Notes under the pieces: model-generated
What the model saw: only the letters and a program-made list of their open reading frames with translations
Told to the model about the DNA's origin: nothing
Database searches by the model: none
DNA from: Porphyrobacter sp. ULC335
GTDB taxonomy: Bacteria; Pseudomonadota; Alphaproteobacteria; Sphingomonadales; Sphingomonadaceae
Assembly (NCBI RefSeq): GCF_025917005.1
Contig: NZ_CP078091.1
Span: 620,001-684,000 of the forward strand
Length of the DNA: 64,000 nt
Direction of reading: 5' to 3'
Program-made: the position numbers and the translations under genes
Shown: positions 53,712 through 62,280 of the stretch, one piece after another
How positions within the stretch are numbered: the stretch's first letter is position 1
Layout: each line of letters opens with the position of its first letter

Positions 53712-54806
53712 ATGCGCGTCGGCGTTCCCACCGAGATCAAGAACAACGAATACCGCGTCGGCCTGACCCCGGCAGCGGTGGCGGAACTGACCCGCGCGGG
53801 TCACGATGTCGTGGTTCAGAGCGGCGCAGGTCTCGGCGTCGATTTCGCGGATAGCGCCTATGTGGCGGCCGGCGCGTCGATCCTTCCCGATGCGGCGGCG
53901 GTGTTCGAAGCCGCCGAGATGATCGTCAAGGTCAAGGAGCCGCAGGCGGTCGAGATCGCCATGCTGCGCCCTGACCACCTGCTGTTCACCTATCTCCACC
54001 TCGCCGCCGACAAGCCGCAGACCGAAGGGCTGATGGCAAGCGGCGCGACCTGCATCGCCTACGAAACCGTCACCGGCCCTGATGGCAGCCTGCCGCTCCT
54101 GAAGCCGATGTCGGAAGTCGCCGGGCGCATGTCGGTGCAGTGCGGTGCGCATTACCTCGAAAAGCATCAGGGCGGGCGCGGCGTGTTGCTGGGCGGCGTG
54201 CCGGGGGTGGAGCCTGGCAAGGTCGTGATCCTTGGCGGCGGAGTTGCGGGCGTGAACGCGGCGCAGATGGCCGTGGGCCTGCGCGCCGATGTGACGATCT
54301 TCGATATCTCCAACCGCCGTCTGGCCGAGCTGGACGCGCAGTTCGGCAACGGCATCAAGACCGCCTTTGCCTCGTCTGCGGCGATTGCCGATGCGGTGCG
54401 CGAGGCCGATCTGGTGATCGGCGCGGTGCTGGTGCCGGGGGCTGCCGCGCCCAAGCTGGTCACCCGCGACATGGTCCGCGCCATGCGGCGCGGCGCGGTG
54501 CTGGTCGATATCGCGATCGATCAGGGCGGCTGCTTTGAAACGAGCCACGCCACCACCCACGAAGACCCGGTGTTCGAAGTGGACGGCGTGATCCACTACT
54601 GCGTCGCCAACATGCCCGGCGCGGTGGCGCGCACCTCGACCATGGCGCTCGGCAATGCGACGCTGCCCTTCGTGCTGAAGCTCGCCAATCTGGGCGCGGA
54701 AGGCGCGATGGCGGCCGACCCGCATCTGGCCGCAGGGCTCAATGTGTCGGGAGGGAAGCTGCGCATCGCCGCGGTTGCCGAGGCGTTGGACATGCCGCTC
54801 GGCTAG
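53712..54806 (+). CDS. ald: alanine dehydrogenase
   Basis: 364 residues; reversible NAD-dependent deamination of L-alanine to pyruvate and ammonia. R-V-G-V-P-T-E-I-K-N-N-E-Y-R-V-G at the N terminus carries substrate residues, V-K-V-K-E-P and L-F-T-Y-L-H-L-A near 75-97 continue the pattern, and V-I-L-G-G-G-V-A-G-V-N-A near 172 binds NAD. A-N-M-P-G-A-V-A-R-T-S-T near 298 is conserved. AGGAGAG precedes the ATG. Divergent from the Lrp regulator gene, with phased sites between them. Confidence 0.96.
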   Translation: MRVGVPTEIKNNEYRVGLTPAAVAELTRAGHDVVVQSGAGLGVDFADSAYVAAGASILPDAAAVFEAAEMIVKVKEPQAVEIAMLRPDHLLFTYLHLAADKPQTEGLMASGATCIAYETVTGPDGSLPLLKPMSEVAGRMSVQCGAHYLEKHQGGRGVLLGGVPGVEPGKVVILGGGVAGVNAAQMAVGLRADVTIFDISNRRLAELDAQFGNGIKTAFASSAAIADAVREADLVIGAVLVPGAAAPKLVTRDMVRAMRRGAVLVDIAIDQGGCFETSHATTHEDPVFEVDGVIHYCVANMPGAVARTSTMALGNATLPFVLKLANLGAEGAMAADPHLAAGLNVSGGKLRIAAVAEALDMPLG

Positions 54807-54892
54807 AGCCGCAAGAAAGGGGCTTCATCCGGATTCCTTTGCCCGCTACCCCAGCGGCCTGCGCTGCAATCTTGCGCGATGAGGGACCTTCG

Positions 54893-56722
54893 ATGATGCA
54901 CAAGCTTTCCTTGACCGTCGCGACGGCGCTCGCCGCCGCGATGCTGCCCGCCGCATCCGTGCTGGCGCAAACGCCCGCTGCCAGTGCCACGCAGAGCGAG
55001 GACGCCCGCCTCACCGCATTCCTCGACGCCGAGTTCGAAAAATTGCTGAGATTGAGGCCGCAGCTCGCGACCCGGCTCGGGATCAAGGCGGGCGGGGATC
55101 GCTGGGACGATATCGGCGATGGCGCTGCTGCCGCCGAAGGCTATTGGCGCATGAAGAGCGTCGAGACGATGCGCGCGCAATTCGACCGCGCCAAGCTGTC
55201 CCCCGAAGGTCAGGTCAATTTTGACATCTGGGCGCTGGAGGCCGAACGCACCAGTCTGGCCTACAAGAACCGCATCTATCGCCCGCCGTTCTATTCGCGG
55301 CTCTATTCGGCGCACAGCCAGCTGCCCGATTTCCTGATCAACACCCATTCCGTCGCCGATGTGACGGACCTGAAGAATTACATCGCCCGGCTGCGCGGGA
55401 TTCCCGCCGTGCTTGATGAAGCCATCTGGCGCACCCAGCAGAGCCAGACAGCCGGGATTTATCCGCCGCGCTTCCAGATCGAGACGATCATCGCCGGCAG
55501 CAAGCAGCTGATCTCGGGCGCGCCTTACGGGGAGGGCGAGGATGCGGCATTGTGGGCGGACGTGAAGGCCAAGACCGCCGCGCTTGTTACCGAAGGCAAG
55601 CTGCCGCAGGGCGAGGCGGATACCTTGCTGGAAGAGGCCCGCAACGCGATCCTCGCGCTGGCGCCCGCCTATGGCCGGGTGATCACATGGGCCGAGCGCA
55701 GCCTGCCCGATGCCCCGAGCGGCGTGGTCGGCGCGCTGACCTTTCCCTTCGGCGACCTCTATTACGCCGACGAGCTTAAGCTCAACACCACCACCGATAT
55801 GACCGCCGCCGAGATCCACGCGACCGGCCGCGCCGAAGTCGCGCGGATCGAGGCCGAGCAGGATGCACTGGCCAAGCAGGCCGGTTTCGCCGACCGCCAC
55901 GCCTATTATGCCGAGCGCGCCCGTTTGAACCCCCCGCGCCAGTATGATGATGCGGCGAGGAAGGAATATCTCGACACCGCCAACGCCTTCGTCGCGCGCA
56001 CCCGCACGCTGTTGGCGCCCTATTTCGGAACGCTCCCGGCCTATGGCATCGAGGTGGTGCGCGAGCCTGCCTTCTCGGAAGTCGCAGGCGGCGCTGCGCA
56101 CGCTTCTGCGCCCAGCCCCGACGGCAAGCGCCCGGCCAAGACCTATGTCCACCTCGTCGGCACCGTGCCCGATCCGGCGGCGATGTACACGCTGATGTGC
56201 CATGAAGCGGTGCCCGGGCATAACATGCAGGGCGATATTCAGGTGCGCCAGCAGGGCGGGCCGAAGTTCCGCGCCGTCACCGGCTATGTCGCATTCGGCG
56301 AGGGCTGGGCGCTCTATGCCGAGGCGCTGTGCAAGGAGATGGACGCCTTCCCCGATATCGCGGCGGACTTCATGCGCCTCGACGCCGAACTGTTCCGCGC
56401 CGCGCGGCTGGTGGTCGACACCGGCTTGCATGCGATGGGCTGGAGCGAGGACGAGGCGGTCACTTACATGAACACCACCGGCCGCCAGCCGATCGAGCGG
56501 TCACGGTCCGAAGTGCGGCGCTACATCACGCTGCCCGGACAGGCGACCGGCTACAAGATCGGAATGCTCAAGATCATGGAACTGCGCGCCCGCGCCGAAA
56601 AGACGCTGGGCGAGCGGTTCGACATCAAGGGCTTCCACGACCTGCTGATCGCCAGCGGATCGCAGCCGCTGTCGATCCTTGAGCGCCGTGTCGACGAGTG
56701 GATCGCCGCGAAAGCCGGTTAA
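54893..56722 (+). CDS. DUF885 family exported metallopeptidase-like protein
   Basis: 609 residues with a signal peptide ending near V-L-A-Q (residue 27). DUF885 proteins are M32-like zinc carboxypeptidases or dipeptidases: M-C-H-E-A-V-P-G-H near residue 440 holds the zinc-binding H-E-x-x-x-x-H variant of the family, and G-E-G-W-A-L-Y-A-E near 468 supplies the further glutamates. Y-F-G-T-L-P near 380 is also typical. Probably digests peptides in the periplasm. Two adjacent ATGs (54893, 54896) are possible starts. Converges on copC. Confidence 0.88.
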   Translation: MMHKLSLTVATALAAAMLPAASVLAQTPAASATQSEDARLTAFLDAEFEKLLRLRPQLATRLGIKAGGDRWDDIGDGAAAAEGYWRMKSVETMRAQFDRAKLSPEGQVNFDIWALEAERTSLAYKNRIYRPPFYSRLYSAHSQLPDFLINTHSVADVTDLKNYIARLRGIPAVLDEAIWRTQQSQTAGIYPPRFQIETIIAGSKQLISGAPYGEGEDAALWADVKAKTAALVTEGKLPQGEADTLLEEARNAILALAPAYGRVITWAERSLPDAPSGVVGALTFPFGDLYYADELKLNTTTDMTAAEIHATGRAEVARIEAEQDALAKQAGFADRHAYYAERARLNPPRQYDDAARKEYLDTANAFVARTRTLLAPYFGTLPAYGIEVVREPAFSEVAGGAAHASAPSPDGKRPAKTYVHLVGTVPDPAAMYTLMCHEAVPGHNMQGDIQVRQQGGPKFRAVTGYVAFGEGWALYAEALCKEMDAFPDIAADFMRLDAELFRAARLVVDTGLHAMGWSEDEAVTYMNTTGRQPIERSRSEVRRYITLPGQATGYKIGMLKIMELRARAEKTLGERFDIKGFHDLLIASGSQPLSILERRVDEWIAAKAG

Positions 56723-56733
56723 CCCCGAGCCGC

Positions 56734-57117
56734 TTATCCAACGTCGAAGCTGACCTTGCCGGTCATGGCATGGCCGTCGGCGGCGGCGGCCTGCCAGCGC
56801 ACGTCATAGCTGCCGGACGGCAGGGGCTTCTTGAGCGTCAGTGTCAGGGTCTTGCCGTCCGCCGACCAGCTGGTGGTGAAATTGCGGATCGGCATTTCGC
56901 CGTGGTTCGCCATGCCCGGCATCGCGGTCATGATGATCGCGGCGGTCGCCTTGGCGGGATTGACCTTTTCGCTGAAGGTCAGCGTGATCGCCTTGGGGGC
57001 CTTGGCCTTGGCGCCTGCTACCGGGGTTGATGCGGCGAGCTTGACGTGCGCGAGGAGCGGAGCGCCGGGGACGAGCGCAGTCAGGGCGAGGGCGGCAAAA
57101 AGGGCAGCAATACGCAT
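56734..57117 (-). CDS. copC: CopC-family periplasmic copper-binding protein
   Basis: 127 residues. The signal peptide ends A-P-L-L-A, leaving histidine 24 as the N terminus of the mature protein (H-V-K-L), the copper-binding His of CopC. M-T-A-M-P-G-M-A-N-H-G-E-M-P near 63-76 adds a Met-rich site, and D-G-H-A-M-T-G near the end supplies the second histidine. It binds copper in the periplasm and hands it on. Last gene of merR-copA-copB-copC. Confidence 0.9.
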   Translation of the reverse strand: MRIAALFAALALTALVPGAPLLAHVKLAASTPVAGAKAKAPKAITLTFSEKVNPAKATAAIIMTAMPGMANHGEMPIRNFTTSWSADGKTLTLTLKKPLPSGSYDVRWQAAAADGHAMTGKVSFDVG

Positions 57118-57141
57118 GGGGGAGTTACGTCCTTCGTGGGG

Positions 57142-58041
57142 TCAGAACCAGAATCGGATGCCTGCGACGAGGCTGGTGGCGGAAGGGTCTTCGCCGCGCA
57201 AGCGGGCAAAGTCGGCGCCCTGGCCGGTGCGCCAGGATTGCTCGATGCCGATATAGGGCGCGAATTCACGCCGGATTTCATAGCGGAGCCGCGCGCCGAT
57301 CTCGATCTGGTCGATCCCTGCGCCGATACCAAGCTCGGGAATGTCCTGCGCCGACAGATTGGCCTCCACGCGCGGCTGGAGGATCAGGCGCTGGGTGATG
57401 CGCTGGTCGAACTCGGCCTCGATGCGCGCCGTGACGTCGCCGCGGTGCGAGAGGAACAGCGCGGCGTCCACTTCGAACATGTAGGGTGCGAGGCCCTGCA
57501 CGCCGATCACCGCATGGGTGGTGTCCGGCCCGGCGATATCGTGGCGCACCCCTGCCTGCACATCCCAGAACGGCGCGAAAGCGCGGGCATAGAGCGCCTG
57601 CACCTCGGCATCCTCGGGGTTTGAGCCGAACTCGCCCTCGCCCTCGGACTTGAACCACAGCCGTTCGGTCGGGGTGCCGTAATAGCCCTGAATGTCCCAC
57701 AGATAGAGGTCTTCGCCCTGGCGCACCTGCGCCTCGATGCGGTCGCCCTGGAACCAGAAGACGGGGAAATCGCCATGGGTGCGGCGCAGGTCCTCGCGCG
57801 AGGCGGCCATGGCTTCGGCGCCCCAGATCGCGTCGGCAGCGCGCGGCGGGCCGCTGCCTGCTTCAGGCGGAGGCGGGGTCTCCATCGTCGGGCCGGGCGC
57901 TGAAGATTGCTCCATTTCGCCCATGTCATGCCCGGCATGAGGGTCCTGGGCAGGCGCGGGCATTGTGTGCCCTGCGTGCGGGTCCTGTGCGGCGAGCGGC
58001 GCGGCGGCCAGCAGGGCGAGCAGCGGAAGGGCGATCCTCAT
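57142..58041 (-). CDS. copB: copper resistance protein B, outer-membrane
   Basis: 299 residues with a signal peptide ending L-A-A-Q. The N-terminal third is a metal-binding Met/His region with two D-P-H-A-G-H repeats and D-M-G-E-M-E. The C-terminal part (from about 100) is a predicted beta-barrel: W-F-Q-G-D-R-I-E-A-Q-V, L-W-D-I-Q-G-Y-Y-G-T-P, G-A-G-I-D-Q-I-E-I-G-A-R-L-R-Y, ending in W-F as outer-membrane proteins do. Starts four bases inside the end of copA (ATGA overlap). Confidence 0.93.
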   Translation of the reverse strand: MRIALPLLALLAAAPLAAQDPHAGHTMPAPAQDPHAGHDMGEMEQSSAPGPTMETPPPPEAGSGPPRAADAIWGAEAMAASREDLRRTHGDFPVFWFQGDRIEAQVRQGEDLYLWDIQGYYGTPTERLWFKSEGEGEFGSNPEDAEVQALYARAFAPFWDVQAGVRHDIAGPDTTHAVIGVQGLAPYMFEVDAALFLSHRGDVTARIEAEFDQRITQRLILQPRVEANLSAQDIPELGIGAGIDQIEIGARLRYEIRREFAPYIGIEQSWRTGQGADFARLRGEDPSATSLVAGIRFWF

Positions 58042-59747
58042 GTCCCGCTCTCCGGCCCCATCACCGTCACGGTCTGCATCATCCCGCCATGCATGTGATA
58101 GAGCAGGTGGCAGTGGAACGCCCAGTCGCCGGGTTCATTGGCGGTGAGATCGAACTGCGCGCTCGCGCCCGGCTGGACGATGACGATGTTCTTGCGCGGC
58201 TGGTGCGCGGGCCCCTCGCCATTGACCAGTTCGAAGAACATGCCGTGCAGGTGGATCGGGTGCGCCATCATGGTGTTGTTGACGAGCTTGACCCGCACCC
58301 GCTCGTTCCAGGCGAAACGGATCGGGACATCGCTGACGGCGGAATACATCTCGCCGTCGAACGACCACATGTAGCGTTCCATGTTGCCGGTGAGGTGCAG
58401 CTCCAGCAGGCGGCTCGGCTCGCGGGTGTCGCGGTTGGGCTCCAGCGCGGAGAGCATCCGGTAGTTGAGCACGCGGTGCTCCACATCGCGCAGGCCGAGG
58501 CCCGGATCGCCGAGCTTGTCGACGGGGGCCATCGAAACCATGTCGATGCCGGGGCCGACCTTTACATCGGGCGGCAGCAGCAGGGTGTCGCGCATCTTCA
58601 TGCCGTCCATGCTGTGGCCGCCACCGTCACCATGGTTCATCCCCATGTCGCCCATGTCGAGCAGCGGGGGCTTGCGCGGCGGCGGAATAGGCGCACGTGC
58701 ACCGGAGCGGCTGGTCAGCGCGGCCAGCGCCATGCCGGAACGGTCCATGCTTTCGGCAATGATGGTATAGGCCTCGGCGCGCGGCTCGATAATGACGTCG
58801 TAGGTCTCGGCCGCGCCGATCTGGAATTCATCGACCTCGACCGGCTTCACGTTCTGGCCGTCGGCAGCGATCACCGTCATCGGCAGGCCGGGAATGCGCA
58901 GGTTGAAGAAGGTCTGCGCCCCGCCGTTGATCACGCGCAGACGCACCCGCTCGCCGGGGGTGAAGAGGTATTCCAGCCCCTCCTTCGGCCCCCGCCCGTT
59001 GGCGAGGTAGGTGTAGGTCGATCCGGTCACATCCGCGATATCGGTCGCCGGCATCCGCATCTCGGCCCACATCCGGCGGTCTTCGGCGGTGAGCGGATAA
59101 TCGTCGCTCCAGCTGGTCTGCTGGTAGTTGAAATAGCCTTCCCCCTTCCGCAGCCGGTCCATGATGAAATGGGGATGGAGCGGGGTGAACTCGCTAAGCA
59201 GCAGGATGAATTCGCGGTCGTATTGCACCGGCTCGTCGCCTGCCGGGTCGATGATCAGCGGGCCGTAATGCCCCTGCTGTTCCTGAAGCCCGGAATGGCT
59301 GTGATACCAATAGGTGCCCGACTGGCGGATCGGGAACTTGTAAGTGAAGGTCTGCCCCGGCTTGATTCCCGGGAAGCTGATCCCCGGCACACCGTCCATG
59401 TGGAAGGGCAGCAGCAGTCCGTGCCAGTGGATCGAGGTGTCCTCGTCAAGGTGGTTGGTGACGTTGAGGCGGACGTTTTGCCCTTCCTTGAGGCGGATCA
59501 GCGGCCCCGGCACCGAACCGTTCACCGCGATGCCGTGGCCCTTGCGCCCCTGCACCACGCGCGGGCCGTGGCCGACGGAGAGGTCGATCACTCCGCCCGA
59601 CACCTCGTCAAAGCCGACACGGATCGGCGCACCGCCGCGCTGGCGATGCGTGGAATGCCCCTGCGCCCATGCGGGCAGCGCGGAGAAGGCCGATACGGCT
59701 CCGGCCCCGGCAAGCAGATGACGGCGGGAAAGACGGGAAAGGATCAT
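58038..59747 (-). CDS. copA: CopA-type multicopper oxidase
   Basis: 569 residues. A twin-arginine signal (S-R-R-H-L-L-A-G-A-G) directs the folded, copper-loaded enzyme to the periplasm. All four copper-ligand blocks are present: H-W-H-G-L-L-L-P-F, W-Y-H-S-H-S-G, H-P-I-H-L-H-G-M and H-C-H-L-L-Y-H-M-H-G-G-M. A Met/His-rich insert (M-G-D-M-G-M-N-H-G-D, M-D-G-M-K-M near 355-380) probably binds or senses copper. It oxidises Cu(I) and sequesters copper. This is the oxidase of the PcoA/CopA family, not the P-type ATPase of the same symbol. Confidence 0.95.
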   Translation of the reverse strand: MILSRLSRRHLLAGAGAVSAFSALPAWAQGHSTHRQRGGAPIRVGFDEVSGGVIDLSVGHGPRVVQGRKGHGIAVNGSVPGPLIRLKEGQNVRLNVTNHLDEDTSIHWHGLLLPFHMDGVPGISFPGIKPGQTFTYKFPIRQSGTYWYHSHSGLQEQQGHYGPLIIDPAGDEPVQYDREFILLLSEFTPLHPHFIMDRLRKGEGYFNYQQTSWSDDYPLTAEDRRMWAEMRMPATDIADVTGSTYTYLANGRGPKEGLEYLFTPGERVRLRVINGGAQTFFNLRIPGLPMTVIAADGQNVKPVEVDEFQIGAAETYDVIIEPRAEAYTIIAESMDRSGMALAALTSRSGARAPIPPPRKPPLLDMGDMGMNHGDGGGHSMDGMKMRDTLLLPPDVKVGPGIDMVSMAPVDKLGDPGLGLRDVEHRVLNYRMLSALEPNRDTREPSRLLELHLTGNMERYMWSFDGEMYSAVSDVPIRFAWNERVRVKLVNNTMMAHPIHLHGMFFELVNGEGPAHQPRKNIVIVQPGASAQFDLTANEPGDWAFHCHLLYHMHGGMMQTVTVMGPESGT

Positions 59748-59753
59748 GACGTC

Positions 59754-60176
59754 CTATACGCGCCGGGCGCGGGTCTGGTTGTTGACGGGGTTGGTTTTGG
59801 GCGAAATGCTGAAGGCGCCGAGGATCGGGCATGGCCCCTCCCCGCCCTGTGCGCAGTCCTTCACGAGGTCCTTGAGCGCGGCGCGCATCGTCTTGAGCGT
59901 CGCGATCTTCTCGTCGATCGCGGCAATCCGCGCCTCGGCGAGGGAGCGGGCGGCGGTGCGGTCATCGTGATCGAGGCCGAGCAGCGTGGCAATCTCCTCG
60001 AGCGTGAAGCCCGCCGTCTGCGCGGCACGGATCGAGCGTAGCCGCTCCAGATCGCCTTCCGAATAGCGTCGTGCCCCTGCGCCGCGCGGCGGCTCCGAAA
60101 GCAGCCCGCGGCGCTGATAGAAGCGGATCGTCTCGACCGAAACACCGCCCGCACGGGCCAGATCACCGATTTTCAT
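59754..60176 (-). CDS. MerR-family metal-responsive regulator, CueR-like
   Basis: 140 residues. The MerR N-terminal domain is standard (I-G-D-L-A-R-A-G-G-V-S-V-E-T-I-R-F-Y-Q-R-R-G-L-L). The metal loop has C108 and C116 separated by seven residues, the CueR spacing, and there is no cysteine near residue 78, where sensors of divalent metals usually have one (S78 here). Both features favour a Cu(I)/Ag(I) sensor. Its stop is six bases before copA, so it leads the copper operon. AGAGG precedes the ATG. Confidence 0.9.
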   Translation of the reverse strand: MKIGDLARAGGVSVETIRFYQRRGLLSEPPRGAGARRYSEGDLERLRSIRAAQTAGFTLEEIATLLGLDHDDRTAARSLAEARIAAIDEKIATLKTMRAALKDLVKDCAQGGEGPCPILGAFSISPKTNPVNNQTRARRV

Positions 60177-60186
60177 TTTTGACCTC

Positions 60187-60218
60187 TTGAAACCGTACTA
60201 CAGTACGGGACCTATATA
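60187..60218 (+). promoter_or_regulatory. MerR-type operator-promoter with stretched spacer
   Basis: TTGAAA (60187-60192) and TATATA (60213-60218), or CTATAT one base earlier, are 19-20 bases apart, the abnormally long spacer that MerR-family activators correct by twisting DNA. Within it lies the dyad CCGTACT-AC-AGTACGG (60193-60208). It reads toward the glutaredoxin-MauE-like gene; merR-copABC would start on the other strand from the same region. Confidence 0.8.
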
Positions 60219-60253
60219 CGGGTCATCCGATAACTTTCAAGGGAACAATCGTG

Positions 60254-61009
60254 ATGAATAACGCTACCCCAACCGCCGTCCTCCACCGCATGGTGATGCC
60301 CGGCCACACCTGCCCCTACGGGCTCAAGGCGCGCCATCTGCTGAAATCCAGAGGCTATTTGGTCGAGGATCACCTCCTCACCACCCGCGCCGAAACAGAC
60401 CGTTTCAAAGCCGAACACGGCGTCGCCACCACGCCGCAGACCTTTATCGACGGCCATCGCATCGGCGGTTACGACGATCTGCGCCGCCACTTCGGTCTGA
60501 AAGTCGCCGATCCGAATGCGACCACCTACCGCCCGGTGATCGCGCTGTTCGCCATGACAGCGCTGATGGCGATGGCGGCCGCCTATGCTGTTGACGGCAC
60601 CGCGATCAGCATCCGTGCCGCCGAATGGTTCATCGGGCTTTCGATGTGTGTGCTGGCGCTGATGAAGCTCCAGAATGTCGACAAGTTTGCCACCATGTTC
60701 CTGAATTACGACCTGCTGGCCAAGCGCTGGGTGCCGTACGGCACGATCTATCCCTTCGCCGAGGGGCTGGCCGGGGTGCTGATGGTTGCAGGTGTGCTTG
60801 ACTGGGTGTCGATCCCGGTGGCGCTGTTCATCGGCACGATCGGCGCGGTGTCGGTCTTTAAGGCGGTCTATATCGACCGGCGCGAGTTGAAGTGCGCCTG
60901 TGTCGGCGGCGACAGCAACGTGCCGCTCGGCTTTGTGTCGCTGACCGAGAACCTGATGATGATCGCGATGGCCCTGTGGATGGCGGCCAGCCCGATGGCG
61001 ATGGCCTGA
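60254..61009 (+). CDS. glutaredoxin domain fused to MauE/DoxX-like membrane domain
   Basis: 251 residues. Residues 1-90 are a glutaredoxin fold with C20-P-Y-G, only one active-site cysteine, and the cis-proline loop T-T-P-Q-T-F-I-D-G. From about 95 four membrane spans follow, of the MauE/DoxX type, with L-K-C-A-C-V-G-G near 214 in the last loop. Such fusions could move electrons or thiols across the membrane; the actual function is not known. It is controlled by the stretched MerR promoter, so a copper-linked role is likely. Confidence 0.82.
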   Translation: MNNATPTAVLHRMVMPGHTCPYGLKARHLLKSRGYLVEDHLLTTRAETDRFKAEHGVATTPQTFIDGHRIGGYDDLRRHFGLKVADPNATTYRPVIALFAMTALMAMAAAYAVDGTAISIRAAEWFIGLSMCVLALMKLQNVDKFATMFLNYDLLAKRWVPYGTIYPFAEGLAGVLMVAGVLDWVSIPVALFIGTIGAVSVFKAVYIDRRELKCACVGGDSNVPLGFVSLTENLMMIAMALWMAASPMAMA

Positions 61010-61020
61010 GCGCATAACCG

Positions 61021-61058
61021 ACAAGGCCCGCCCCCTCTGGCAAGGGAGCGGGCCTTGT
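61021..61058. terminator. strong hairpin between convergent gene and tRNA
   Basis: ACAAGGCCCGC (61021-61031) is fully complementary to GCGGGCCTTGT (61048-61058): an 11-base-pair stem with a 16-base loop that contains further C/G pairing. It follows the glutaredoxin-MauE-like gene on one side and directly abuts the encoded CCA of the minus-strand tRNA on the other, so it can terminate both. The T-runs are short. Confidence 0.6.
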
Positions 61059-61135
61059 TGGCGCACCCGACAGGATTCGAACCTGTGACCTCTGCCTTCG
61101 GAGGGCAGCACTCTATCCAGCTGAGCTACGGGTGC
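61059..61135 (-). tRNA. tRNA-Arg (anticodon CCG)
   Basis: On the minus strand GCACCCG pairs with CGGGTGC; the D-arm is AGCTCAGCTGGATAGAGT; the anticodon stem CTGCC/GGCAG encloses CTCCGAA with anticodon CCG; the T-arm is CAGG-TTCGAAT-CCTG. CCA (61061-61059) is encoded. It reads the arginine codon CGG. Confidence 0.96.
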
Positions 61136-61290
61136 ATGGTGCCATGCAGTGCATGCATTTTTGCGCGCGGGGCGCCGCTTAGCAAGAGGCGCGGCGCGGC
61201 GCTAGACAATTGTGTCGCGTCGCGGGACGACTCCGCCGCGGTAGGATGCGCTTAACCAATCGGCAAGGATGCCCGCCTAGCCTCACGCCC

Positions 61291-61677
61291 ATGGCCACGC
61301 TTCCTCCCGAAACGATTCTTTCGCCGCCTGCGGGCCTGTCGGCAGATGCGGCCGCGCCCGAGGCGCTGGCCGAGGCACTGGTTGCGCTCCACGGGAAGGC
61401 ATCGGCGCTGGCGATGCTGGCGCGGCTTGCGCCCGAGCCGGTCGAGATCGGCGGCGAACTTGGCGCGGTGATCGCGCGGGCAACACCGTGGCAGCGCGCG
61501 CTGGTGGCGCAGACGACGGCCGACTGCGCGGCAATGCTCGAAACCGGGCTATCCGCGCTGGGCACGCTCTCCCGCCGGGGGCAGGATACCGCCGCCCCCG
61601 CACTGGTGCTGTGGCGTGAATTTCACGCCGCCCGTGCGGCGATGGTCAGCGTGCTGGCGACCGCCGAACCGGCCTGA
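61291..61677 (+). CDS. alanine-rich hypothetical protein
   Basis: 128 residues, mostly helical and rich in Ala/Leu, with no signal or clear membrane span. The frame is open upstream to 61210 but the ATG at 61291 is the first after a likely promoter gap. No domain recognised. About 50 bases precede the MmcB-like gene on the same strand. It could be a chance frame, though its length and position support a gene. Confidence 0.55.
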   Translation: MATLPPETILSPPAGLSADAAAPEALAEALVALHGKASALAMLARLAPEPVEIGGELGAVIARATPWQRALVAQTTADCAAMLETGLSALGTLSRRGQDTAAPALVLWREFHAARAAMVSVLATAEPA

Positions 61678-61730
61678 GACGCGCACCGCGCAGACTTGAC
61701 TGCGTTCCGCTTTCGTTCCAACGCTGGACC

Positions 61731-62234
61731 ATGTCCGGCAACCCGCTCTCCCAGCCTGATTCGCTTGCACCTCCGGTGCTTTCCGCGAGCGATGTGGCGC
61801 GCGGGATCGGGCGTTTGTTTGCCCGTAACGACATCTGGTGCCTGTCCGAGGTGCCGCTGAGAAACGGACGCCGCGCTGATCTGATGGGGATCGATGCCAA
61901 GGGTCTGGTGGTGATTGTCGAGATCAAGGTCGCGCGTGCCGATCTGCTCGGCGATGCCAAGTGGCCCGATTATCTCGACTTCTGCGATCGCTTTTACTGG
62001 GGCCTGCCCCCGGGTCTCGACCGTGCGCCGCTGGAAAACGAGGCCTATCGCCCCGAAACTTGCGGGGTGATCGTGGCGGATGGTTACGATGCCGAGATCC
62101 TGCGCCCCGCCGCGCTCGAACCGCTGGCCGCCGCGCGGCGCAAGACGCAGGTCGAGCATCTGGCGCGGATAGCGATGCGGCGGCACATGGCGCTGCTCGA
62201 TCCGCTCTGCACCGCGCTGGATCAGCACGGCTGA
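61731..62234 (+). CDS. MmcB family putative DNA-repair nuclease
   Basis: 167 residues of the MmcB-like family. R-R-A-D-L-M near residue 47 and V-I-V-E-I-K-V near 61 give the D-x(n)-E-x-K pattern of PD-(D/E)XK nucleases. In Caulobacter mmcB is a DNA-damage gene, and related genes are thought to take part in repair or mutagenesis. No imuA/imuB/dnaE2 genes are in the window, and I did not find a convincing LexA box. Confidence 0.85.
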   Translation: MSGNPLSQPDSLAPPVLSASDVARGIGRLFARNDIWCLSEVPLRNGRRADLMGIDAKGLVVIVEIKVARADLLGDAKWPDYLDFCDRFYWGLPPGLDRAPLENEAYRPETCGVIVADGYDAEILRPAALEPLAAARRKTQVEHLARIAMRRHMALLDPLCTALDQHG

Positions 62235-62280
62235 GTTTGCGCTGTCACGGGTCCGCGAATTGCGGCATAGAATTGGCGCA

